DNA from: Dipteronia dyeriana
Taxonomy: Eukaryota; Streptophyta; Magnoliopsida; Sapindales; Sapindaceae
Direction: 5' to 3'
Assembly (NCBI GenBank): GCA_032871835.1
Contig: CM065299.1
Span: 77,836,204 to 77,900,203 of the forward strand
Length of the DNA: 64,000 nt
The position numbers were made by a program, and so were the translations under genes. Numbering within the stretch: the stretch's first letter is position 1; each line of letters starts with the position of its first letter. The notes beneath the pieces are model-generated. The model saw only the letters and a list, made by a program, of their open reading frames with translations. It ran no database searches and was not told where the DNA came from. This document shows positions 45,325 to 55,327 of the stretch, in pieces.

Positions 45325-48300
45325 CAGTGGTGTAAAAATGGACTGGCCAGGCCCATTAGGCACGGTCTGGCCAGTCCATTTCTGGAAACAGGCCTGGCTG
45401 GGCCTAGCACGCGACGGTGTCGGGCCGGCCCGACCCGGCCTGTTTCCAGAGAAGCAGGCTCGGCACGGCACGGCACGCCGGCCTGCCACAGGCGGGTCGT
45501 GCCTGCGTGCCGTTCTAGGCCAGCCCGCCGGGTCCCTCTGGCGGGTTGGGCGGGCTTGGTCCGGCGCGCCCCTCTGGCGGGCCGGGAGGGCCTGGTTTGG
45601 TGGGTTAGTTTTTTGGTCCAATTTTTTTTTTAAAATTACGTTTTTTTGGATTTAAGGTATAGGGTTTAGGATTTATAGTTTATGGTTAAGGTTTAGAATT
45701 TAAAATGAATGAAGAGAACGAAAAATTATTAGGATTTGAAATGAATAAAGAGAACGAACAATTTTTTAATTATTTATTTATTTTTCACTTATGGAATTCA
45801 GTAATACATATCTACATGATTGCCTCATTAAAAACCTTATCAAGAAAAACCCAGTGGGATAAAAACCCAGTGGGATAAAAACTTGGTAAGGGAAAAAGAG
45901 TGCAACCGTTTTACAACTTACAAGTAAATAATAAATACATATGTAAAAGTATAACCTAGTTCTGGCCCTGGCCACTAACTGAAGGGTCATCAATATATAG
46001 ATTGTCGAAATTTAGATTAAGTTCTTTATCTACATTTAGATTTTGTAACCTTGTTTTAGCATGCTCCAAATCCCGAAGGCATGTTAATACCTCCACCATC
46101 TCTGGAGACAAACAGCTTCTTCTTGGTTCAATTATGCGTCCACTGGTGCTGAAAGCTTGTTCTGAAGACACCGTTGACACTGGAATAACCAGTACGTCAC
46201 GTGCTAAGTGTGACAGAACTGGATACCTGTACGTATAGGTCTTCCACCATAACAACAAATCAAACTCTTCCTTGTCTTCAACAGCATCAAACTATGCTTC
46301 AAGGTACCTAATAAGTTCGGTACAAGAAGATGGGCTAGATCTTTGCCCTGAAGAAGTACTTGCTGATTTGTCTTTTTTTCGTCGTTTCAAAAGGCTCCAA
46401 CTTGTTTGCTTCGGCTCTGTCTCCGGTCGTGTTGATTGTGGGATGTCAATGTTGCCAAACCTGGTCTCATAAATACGAAAAATCTCGAACAACTTGGTTC
46501 GAATGTCAGTAATTTGTTCTGAATAATCTATTGACAAATTAATACCAATAAACTCAAGCAAAACTTCTAAACCAGATAATTTAACCCTGGGATCTATTAT
46601 AGCACTTAAGGCATAAAGTACGGGAATGTTAGCCCAATATTTTTTCAACTTTGTCTCAATGACAACAACTGCAGCGCCTAGATGTTCATCTTCTCTAAAA
46701 CTGTTTAACAATTCAGACATTTCCATTATCTGATGGATTGCCTGGGAAGATGTGGGGTAATATACCCTGGAAAGAGTTACAGTGGCATTGTAAAAAATCT
46801 TTAAAAATTGAACAAAAATCTTTGCCACATACCAATCGTCTGTGGTAAGTAATTTTGGACTAAGTTGTCCTGTTTCAGTCAATTTCATGTTATAAAAACA
46901 TGTAATGGTTGTATCATATTCCAAACAATTTTACAACATTAAATAAGTAGAGTTCCACCTTACCGGCATATCAATTTGGAATCGTCAGGGTTTGAGACCG
47001 TTTAATTTACAATGTCTCTTGAATTCATTGAATCTAGGATTAGAACTGCAAATCCAAGAAATGGCATCTCTGATGCGATCTATTTGGTCGCTTATCTGCT
47101 TTAAACCAGCCTGTACAACTAAATTTATAATATGACATGCACACCGTTGATGGAAGAAATAACCTCCATCTTACGGGATATTTATATTTCTTGCAACAAA
47201 CAATGCAATAGAGCTAGTATTTACAGATGCATTATCAAATGTGATTGAAAGAATGCGATGCGTGATTTCATAAGTTTCTAAAACTTCCATTATGACATTA
47301 AAAATGTTTTTTGCGGTATGTGCAAAATCCATAGGACGAAAACCAAAAATTCTTTTTGTTATCCTCCAATCAGAATCTAAATAGTGTCCCGTGACACATA
47401 AATAGTCATGTTTTGAACATGCATTCCAAATATCAGAAGTTAATGCAACAGAGACACTTAAATGCTATATTTCAACAACTAAATCATCCCTTTGGGTTTT
47501 AAACAATCGTATCAAATCATTTCTAGTGGTGGTTCTAGAAACAGGTTCATATTGGAGGTTATATGCAGATGTGATTAATTCTTTATAAAATGGACTCTCA
47601 CCAATACTGATCGGTTGATCAGTTTGTGCAATGTATCGTGCCAAGCACTCTCTAGCGTGCATGTCGTTGAACTGCCAAGTCGTAACGGACCTGTCTGGGT
47701 GCCGTTGAAGTTGTGTCTGGGTTATAGTGTCTACCTGTCCATGTGCAGGCATACATTTGTGCATATGCCGTCTCAAATGTCCGGTTTCCCCCGTACTTGT
47801 AGCATAATTCTTATGTCAAAACTTACATTTAGCTCTGAGGCCAGACGTCCCATTTGGGAGTGTCATTTGGACTATGTTGAAATATTGCCACACATCTGAT
47901 GTTAATTTTCTGGGACGTGATGTTGGTGTAAAGCCGGAACCAGAAGGTCCCGCTTGAGTATGGGTCGGTTCTGAAATATCAAATTCATCGTTGAGCATAT
48001 TCAAACCGTCCGGAAAATAAGGCTGCTGGTTAGGATCCATTATCTGAATAAAAATATGAGCACTATAGTAGTTAATAGTTAAATTAAAAATCAATATTTA
48101 CTAACAGTAATCTTAATTCACTAACAATAATTACTATAACTAATACGACACTTACAATAATTAATTTACTTAAAAAACAAATTAAATAAACAAAAAAATC
48201 ATAATCTACTAACAAAAAATTTTAAATTCACTAGTTCACTACTACAAATAAAATTGATAAATTTACTAACATAATATACTAACATAAAATTGATGATTTG

Positions 48301-49198
48301 AACCACTACTCTTAAATTTACTAACATAATCTACAAATGAAAAATTTTAATTTATGAAAAAAACAATATCAAACGTAATTACTACACTTAACATTCATCA
48401 TTTACTTATTACAAAAAGTAATTTCAGTAATACAAATTAACTTTCTAAATTTATTAATAACAAATATTAAAATTACTACTAAATTTAAAAATCTTAATAA
48501 ACTAAACAAATAATATTAACATTAAAGCCCAAAAATTGATAAACTAACTAAATAAATAGATAATGTTTTCATTAAGTAACTCAAATCTAAATATAAACAT
48601 ATAAATTTACTATGAGAATATGTTAGACCAAAAGTAATAACAAAATTGTACCTTTAAAATTTGGTGTGTTGATGGAAAATGTAGATAATTTTGTAGAGAG
48701 AGTAATAACCAAATTGAATGAAAACATTTAGAGAATTGGAGAATATATTAGAGATTGAGATTTGAGAGAATGAGAGATTGAAAGAATGATAGAGAGAGTT
48801 AATGGAAAATGAAATGGATGGAAGTATTTATAGAAAAATTTAATTTGTGGGTCAAAATGTAATTTAAAAGATTTTAGGGGGGGTTTTGGTAATTTTTTTT
48901 TCCAACAATGGCTAGAAATCAATTCCAGCCGTTGGAGAATTTTTGAAAAAAAAATAAAAATAAAAATAAAAATAAAAATTTGGCCGAATGGACAGGCGGA
49001 TAGGTCCACCAGGCCGGTTCGACAGGCCTGGCACGCCGGATTGGCGTGCCAGGTGGGCCGACCTGCCAAGCCTCCTCCCAGACGCCCGGCATGCGGCCCG
49101 TCCAGGGCCAGGCAGCGGCCTGGCCCTCTTCCTTCACGTTCAGTTTCCAGCAAGGCCCGTGAACTTCCTGGGCCGGCCGGTCCATTTTTACACCACTA
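45325..49198 (-). mobile_element. hAT-5: hAT element with near-complete transposase
   Basis: The ends CAGTGGTGTAAAAATGGAC and (reversed) TAGTGGTGTAAAAATGGAC differ at one base in 19. The 8-bp flank CACACACA is on both sides (45317-45324 and 49199-49206), although it lies in a CA microsatellite, so the repeat alone is weak proof. Both subterminal zones are strongly GC-rich (45345-45600 and 48980-49180), with GGCCAG, GGCACG and CCGGCC words, in contrast with an AT-rich interior. The transposase gene runs on the minus strand. Confidence 0.92.
45956..48040 (-). pseudogene. hAT-5 transposase
   Basis: From the ATG at 48038-48040: an acidic, Pro-rich N-terminus, then the BED zinc finger (KCKF-stop-HKNYATSTGETGHLRRHMHKC, 47720-47830), where the second zinc Cys is a TGA stop (TGT AAG TTT TGA). 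The central part includes WQFNDMHARECLARYIAQTDQPIS (47600-47680), PVRWNSTYLML near 46945-46975, and YVAKIFVQFLKIFYNATVTLSRVYYPT (46745-46835). The C-terminal hAT dimerisation domain reads YPVLSHLARDVLVIPVSTVSSEQAFSTSGRI (46130-46225). Further stops are near 47465, 46990 and 46934. Few lesions for its length suggest a relatively recent loss. Confidence 0.92.
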
Positions 49199-49206
49199 CA
49201 CACACA

Positions 49207-49237
49207 CATGCATTTTTATTGACATGTATTTGTTGTT

Positions 49238-49275
<38 letters not shown>

Positions 49276-49843
49276 TCTTGCATTTGAGTTGTTATGCATT
49301 TGTTTCTTAATGCTCATGTGCGCATTTCTTCACAATCACACTTGCACTTCATTACTAGATTTAAGTGTGATTTTTTGTTATGTCCGCACTTGCATGATGG
49401 TGTACTTGTTTTAGCGCATTGAGTGACCATTTGAGAATGTCCTATTCTTCTATTGGTTTTGGTATTTGGTCACATGGTCGTTTCCATGAGTTTGGGCACT
49501 CTTGTTGTTGTCCAAATCTGGCCTATGGTCACTCATTTGACCATAACTCTTTTTATAATCATCCAAATCATGTTTTGTTAATTGGAGTAGAAAGTAGACT
49601 TCCATACCTTTCCATTTGTATAATATTCAAAATGTTTGGTTATCGTTTGGTCATGTTTTGAGCCCTTGAAAATTCATGTTTTGAAAATCCATGTTTTAAA
49701 AAATTCGTTTGGTCTTAGGGGGTCCTTTATTCTGGAGAACTTGTTTGCCGGCATTTTGATTATCCTTTCCAGGACAATTGAGGTACCTAACATCCATGTT
49801 CAAGGAAAAACCCCGATATCTAGGCAAGCGTGAACAGAAAAGG
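49207..49843. other. Spacer with CA microsatellite; no gene
   Basis: It contains (CA)17 or so at 49239-49273, then sequence of normal composition with no recognised protein or LTR. The 3' LTR expected for TatB is not seen here. Confidence 0.55.
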
Positions 49844-50226
49844 CAACTATACACTTACGACCCTGATCCATTTTAGGGGTGGTAGCTCGACCAAGGCATC
49901 AGAGGGGCCATTTGGCTATCCTGTCCTTATGGTCTGGCTGACAACTATGCACTTACGCTCAGACACTTCTTGAGGGTGGTAGCCCGACCAAGGCATCATG
50001 AAGGACATTTGGCTGTCCTGGTCTTGTGATATGGCTGGCAACCATGCACTTATGCTCAAACCTGTCCTAGGGGGGTCGCCCGACAAAGGGCATCAGGGTG
50101 ATCATCCTAGTCTCGAGATCTGGCATACAACTATACTCTTACGCTTAGACCTTTCTTGGCGGGGGGTGTTGCCCCATCAATGTATCGGGTAGCTATGTTG
50201 TTTTTCCCAGTCATGGCTATCATGGC
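49844..50226 (-). repeat. Four ~95-bp tandem repeats in the TatB 3' region
   Basis: The units begin at 49844, 49942, 50039 and 50128, each with CAAC[T/C]AT[A/G]C, then ACTTACGC, a GGGGTGGTAGC(C)CGACCAAGGCATCA-like core and a TGGCTGTCCTGGTC-like end. Lengths are 98, 97, 89 and about 99 bp. Divergence is substantial. Tandem arrays in the 3' untranslated region are known in Tat-clade elements and can seed satellites. Confidence 0.85.
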
Positions 50227-50389
50227 AAACATCTTTGGCAAACGACTTGGCGAGTAAAAGAGACAAATGTAGATAGAGAGAAATGTAGATTTTATTGATT
50301 ACAAATTGGAGTTACAAAATGTTTTCGGAGTACAAATGTCGGTACCTATCCGAGTGCTTCTAGTGTAACATAGAGCTTCCGATCTCCTA

Positions 50390-51560
50390 CGGGTAGAATC
50401 TCTTCAGGTGATCGGTATTCCAAGTGTGGTCGACGGTTCGTCCATCCATGTCTTCTAGCTTGTAGGCTCCACTCCAAACAACTACCTTCTATAAGTAAGA
50501 GCCTTCCCAGTTCGGGGCTAGTACCCCGTCTGACCGGTTCCCGGTGTTTAAGGTCATTTTTTAAAGCACCAGGTCTCCCTCCTTAAAATTGCAGGCTTTT
50601 ATCTTCCTTTTGAAGTACCTCACAATTCGGCTCTAGTAGACTGCAACTTTTTCTGCCACCCTATCTTGTTTTTCTTCCTAGAGGTCTAGTTTGGCCTTAG
50701 TTTGATCTCATTGCTTTCTGGTTTGAAATGTTGGACCCTGAACGAGGTGAGCTTGTGCTAGATAGGTAGGACCTCTTTTACCTTGAAAGCAAAGGTGTAG
50801 GGGGTTTCACTAGTCACTGTCCTTTTTGTGGTGCTGTATGCCCAGAGTATATTGAGAAGCTCCTCTGCCCATTTACCTTTTTTCTGTTGCAACTTCTTCT
50901 TCAGGAGTTTCTTGATGGTCTTATTTGTAGCTTTTACCAGGCATTAGTTTGTTGGTAAGCTACGGAGGCAAAACAGAGATCAATACCTAGACCGTCATAG
51001 AACTCTCTGAACCTCTCATTGTGGAATTGTTTACTGAGGTCAGTGATAATGATCATCGGGGAACTGAACCAGCAAACTACATTCTTCTTGATGAATTTAG
51101 TGGTGTTCTCCTCTGTTATCTTGGAGAGAGGTTCGACTTCCACCCACTAGATGGAGTAGTCGATCATAACTATAATGTGTTTGGCTTGACAAGGAGTAAT
51201 AGGGAGAGCTCCGATCGAATTAACTCATCAGATAGCAAAGGAGTAAAGAGAACTGATAGAGAAGAGCCTCTCCGGTGGAAGGGGGTTCAAGTTTACTGTC
51301 TTTTGACATGGTTTACATGACCACACAAACATCCTTGCATCATGGTACAAAGTCGACTAGTAATATCCCATGCGGAGTACCTAGTAAGCTAGTGTTTCTC
51401 CCTCGGTATGGTTCCCGCAATCCCTAGAGTGAACCTCTCTGAACGCCCAAGCAGTATCATTAGGATGGAGGCACCGTAGCAAAGGTAAAGACCTGCCTCT
51501 ATGGTAGTGGTGCTCGTCAACCAAGTAGAATCAAACCAGGATCCTCTTGATCTTGAGAGC
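50390..51560 (-). pseudogene. TatB integrase
   Basis: The best core frame, 50934-51143, reads EPLSKITEENTTKFIKKNVVCWF, then MIIITDLSKQFHNERFREF with the second catalytic Asp, and ends with YQQTNAW where the family has QTNGQ. Further on, KKKLQQKKGKWAEELLNILWAY and ETPYTFAFKVKEVLPI (50790-50910) match the part after the catalytic Glu. The upstream zinc-finger part, up to about 51560, is decayed. Stops and frameshifts occur throughout. Confidence 0.8.
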
Positions 51561-52500
51561 TTGGTCAGGACCTGAGAGCTTGGTTAGGACCTGAGAGCTT
51601 GGTTAGGACCTGAGAGCTTTTCTTCCTGGAGGTAATCCACAATAGGATCAATGCAACATGGGAGTTAATATACTGGGTTGACCTTCTTTCCGCTTGTTAT
51701 GTTAGGACGGGAGATGACCTGGAGAGGTACCCCCTTAGGCAAAGCTTGACCTCCATTTGCTGCTATCTTGGCCAGGACATCTGCTTGATGGATCTGTTGG
51801 TGAGGTATCTGTTCGATCTTGAACCTCCTGAATCAGCTTTGACCTATTGGTCCGGTTACAAGTAGGTTACCATGTTGTCTCCTTTGGCTTTATAGAGCCT
51901 GGTGACTTTGTTGATGACTAGTTATGAATTACTTTTGACATGGACGCAGTCTGTCTTGAGCTCGGCTGCTACCTTCATTCCTGCCAACAGAGCTTTATAC
52001 TTGGCTTCATTGTTGGTGCCGCTGAACTCAAAACGGAAATAGTGGCAGAGCTCGATCCTTTTAGGATTAGTTAAAATGATTCCTGCTCCGCTACCTGCTT
52101 GGATAGATGCCCCATCTGTATAAGGACCCAAACGTCTCTGTCAACTTGCTAGCCTTCTAGTGACTAGGCTTTATTGGTGGTCCTAGCTTTATACTTGATA
52201 TCGAACTGGGTGAGTTCGAGGGCCCGGAGTACTAATCTCCCTAACACGTCTGGTGTCTGTAAGTATTGGCAGAGAGGTTGATCAATGACAACCGCAATCA
52301 TGTGGGATTGGAACTAAGGGTGTAACTTTCTAGCTGACGTTGCCAGGTCGAAGGTAATTTCTCTAGGGAAATATAGTTTCCCTCCGGTTTGGTTAAGGTG
52401 TAGTTCACATAGTAGATTGGTCACTGAATTCCATCTCTAATCTCCTTAACCAGGGTCCTGCTAACCGCTGTCTCCGACACGGCCAGGTATATCTGAAGTT
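51560..52500 (-). pseudogene. TatB RNase H region with second (archaeal-type) RNase H
   Basis: LEPTEELQIYLAVSETAVS (52450-52515) and PIYYVNYTLTKPEGNY (52355-52415) are the connection and native RNase H. The frame 51922-52131 reads GPYTDGASIQAGSGAGIIL and RFEFSGTNNEAKYKALLAGM. In the last motif the family has Ala-Glu-Tyr; here Lys replaces the catalytic Glu. The arrangement of two RNase H domains is the same as in TatA. Confidence 0.78.
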
Positions 52501-53569
52501 CTTCCGTAGGTTCCAGCTTGACTAACAGCAGCGGGCTTGCCAGGTACTCCTTCAAGGATTGTAAAGCCTACTCATTGTCGGTGTCACACTTTATGTTTCT
52601 CCCTTGCTTGATTGCCTTGAAGAAAGGGAGACATTTGTCGGTTAATCGAGATATGAAGCGGTTCAGAGTAGCTACTCGACCAGTCAGAACCTATACTTGC
52701 TTGAGAGAGCTGGGAGTTTCAAGGTCCGTGATGGCTTTGATATTCTTTGGGATATCTTCTATGGCCTTATCACGGACCATGAACCTGAGGAATTTACCGG
52801 CAGTTACACTGAAAGCATATTTGGCTGGATTTAGCCATATATTGTTCTCTCTCACTATCTGGAAGGTTCAACAGAGGTAATCCTGATGATGCTCTGCTAC
52901 TTGGGACTTGGTGATCACATCACCAATGTAGACCTCTATTGTCCTTCCTATCTCCTACTTAAACAACCGATTGACCAATCGTTGGTAAGTGGCACTTGCA
53001 TTCTTTAGACCTAAGGGCATTACCTTGTAGCAGTATAGACCTTACCCGATAATGAAACTGGTCTTGTCTTTATCAGCGGGGTGCATCATAATCTGAGTTT
53101 ATCCTGAGAATGCATCCATGAAGCTAAATAACTTATTCCCCATGGTGAAATCCACCAGTTGATCGATCTTTGGTAGGGGAAAACTATCGTTTGGGTAGAC
53201 ATTGTTGAGATCTGTATAGTCCACGCACATGCGCCACTTTCCATTAGCCTTGACCATTACCACATTTGCGATCCATTCAGGGTACCGGGATTCCTTGATG
53301 AATCCAGCTTTCAACAACTTGGCAACCTCCTCTTGGATCGTAGCATTTCTTTTAGGGTTGAAATGTCTTCTCTTCTGTTTCACCTGTTTGAAGGTATGAT
53401 TGATTGCTAACTTGTGAGCTGCCAAGGATATATGAATTCCTGGCATCTCGTCATGACTCCAGGTAAAGATGTCACCGTATTCACGGAGAAGCCTGATCAA
53501 GCCTTCATTCACTTCTTCTACTAACCTGATGATATGAACCTCACCAAGAACAGTGAGACCCGGAACCAA
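52500..53569 (-). pseudogene. TatB reverse transcriptase
   Basis: The frame 53099-53569 gives VEEVNEGLIRLLREYGDIFTW, QKRRHFNPKRNATIQEEV, WRMCVDYTDLNNVYPNDSFPLPKID and SFMDAFSG, a close match in order and wording to TatA RT. After a stop, the catalytic box near 52916-52930 reads VYIGDVITKS: YVDD has become YIGD, removing the first Asp. NRFISRLTDKCLPFFKAIKQG (52585-52660) is the thumb/connection. Confidence 0.86.
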
Positions 53570-54447
53570 TATATAGTAATGAAGGATCGTTTTCTAATTT
53601 CAAGTTTGTAAACAAGAACAAAATCGGACCGCGACCCATTATCTATATGAAGATAAGAACCAACGGTATCAAGAAAGTTGTAGACGCCACACTCGAGAAT
53701 AAGAAAGAAGGTGAGTGATAAGTCAAGGTTTGAAGGCCACAAGGTAGAACCTTGATAAGTTCACAAGTTCTATGAAGAACCAAAGAGAAAATTCTCTCAA
53801 ATTTATTTCAATTTCAGTCTATCCTTAAATTACATCAATTGGTCCCTTTTATACTAAAAATATCTAAGACCTAAAAGGGAATAAATATTAGGCAATTAAT
53901 GCCTTACAATTTAGGAAAATAAATGCTAACAAATTTAGAAAACAACTAAAGACTAAAAACTAGCAACTAGTTGATTTGTTCCTAATTTGGAAGACAAATT
54001 AACTCTTTATTTGGGGAAATAAATAAAATAAGGAATATGCTGAAATAGGCAATATGATGAAATTGAATTCTCTTCTAGCCATAAGTTGCCCAAAAAATAG
54101 GAAATATTCTGAAATTCGGACTGCTCAGCTCAAGTCTTTGCTCAATAAGAAAGATGACCGAATTTGGACTTGTTGTACTATTTCAGAGGACGGGGTCTTC
54201 ATAGAATCTGTAGAGATTGTCTTGGGCTTTCCAAAAACATATTATAATAGAAAATCCAACTTCAGATGCTCTCTGTAGAGGTCCACGAAGTTCAGCCTGG
54301 ATTTGGTCTTCATGTGGGCCGAATTTGGACTTTAGCAACTCGGAATCAGCCCATCATTTAATGCTTATTTGATCCTCTTGCCTCCTTTTAATTGGCCCAA
54401 TTGGAACATGCAATGGTTCCTTTGGTGATGCTTCTTAATTCTCATCA
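53570..54447 (-). mobile_element. Probable solo LTR (unclassified) inside TatB pol
   Basis: The coding text of TatB breaks between PAKVDKIRVR (54460-54490) and VPGLTVLGEVHII (53520-53568). In between lies about 880 bp of non-coding, LTR-like DNA: minus-strand start TGATGAGAATTAAG, an A/T-rich middle, TTGAGAGAATTTTCTC and a pyrimidine-rich end. The left limit is uncertain, the end near 53570 lacks the CA, and I see no target repeat, so the boundaries are approximate. Confidence 0.5.
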
Positions 54448-54449
54448 CC

Positions 54450-55327
54450 TGACTCTAATCTTATCCACCTTAGCGGGGTCATTCTCCCTGATAGGTACAT
54501 CCTCTAACATGTCAACTAGGTGGCCACTGGCCCTCCCCCTGTCATCCTCGATCTTTTATTCCATCAGGATTTCTGCCTCTGGTTCTTCTTCTGTTGTTTT
54601 GGATTCTTCTATGGTTTTGGTAATTTTGAGATCTCTTTCTAATCGTTCATACACGACATCTACATGTACACCTTTCTTGGTCAACGCTATTGGGTTAGCT
54701 GATATGGTCACCATGTAGCTACCTGCTGGTCACCGCATACCTCGCCTACCTGATTTCCTACTGGGAATTTTAGGATGTTGTGATAGATAGACAACACTCA
54801 CTTTAGAGATGACAAGAACAGTCTCTCCAGGATAGAGTTGTAGGCTGACGGGGTGTCGACCACCATAAAGTCGGTCAAGAGATTTTGCTGGAGGGGGGCA
54901 GTTCACACAGCTACTAGAAAAATATTTGATCTAATAGGTACCGTTGAGTCCCCGGTGAATCCGTACAGTGGGGTTGTACAAGTATTGTAGAAGCATTACT
55001 TTAGATTGAATTTCTCCAAAGTATCTTTAAAAAAGACCTCCACACTGCTACCCGTGTCTATCAATACGCTGTGGACAAAGAAGATAGCGATTTGTACCGT
55101 GATTGCCATAAGATCGTCATGTGTTTGCACAGTGTTGTACACATCATTCTCACTGAAGATGATCTTGGTGGACCGGGAGGTCCTTAAAAGTCCTCGGGCA
55201 ACCTTGAAAACATCTAGCTCTTCTTCCACCCGGGGTACTTTCCTGGCATGATTCTTTCTGGAATTAATGGGGGTCTCTGCCAGGGTGGGCCCCTCATTGA
55301 TGGTATGTATGGCTTGGATCTATTGCA
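54450..55327 (-). pseudogene. TatB protease region
   Basis: The frame 54996-55229 reads EEELDVFKVARGLLRTSRSTKIIFSENDV, then VQIAIFFVHSVLIDTGSSVEVFF, with a standard Asp-Thr-Gly centre near 55055-55070. Fragments of the fold continue down to 54460 (ENDPAKVDKIRVR). TatA has Asp-Asn-Gly at the same place, so the two Tat elements belong to different families. Confidence 0.8.

Noticed and set aside
45304..45655. Overlapping frames of 105-120 codons on both strands
   Set aside because: They are GC-rich Ala/Gly/Arg/Pro text from the subterminal repeats of hAT-5, with equal openness on both strands.
48728..49310. Four overlapping frames near the right end of hAT-5
   Set aside because: Same GC-rich subterminal array, plus translation of the CA microsatellite (Thr-His repeats).
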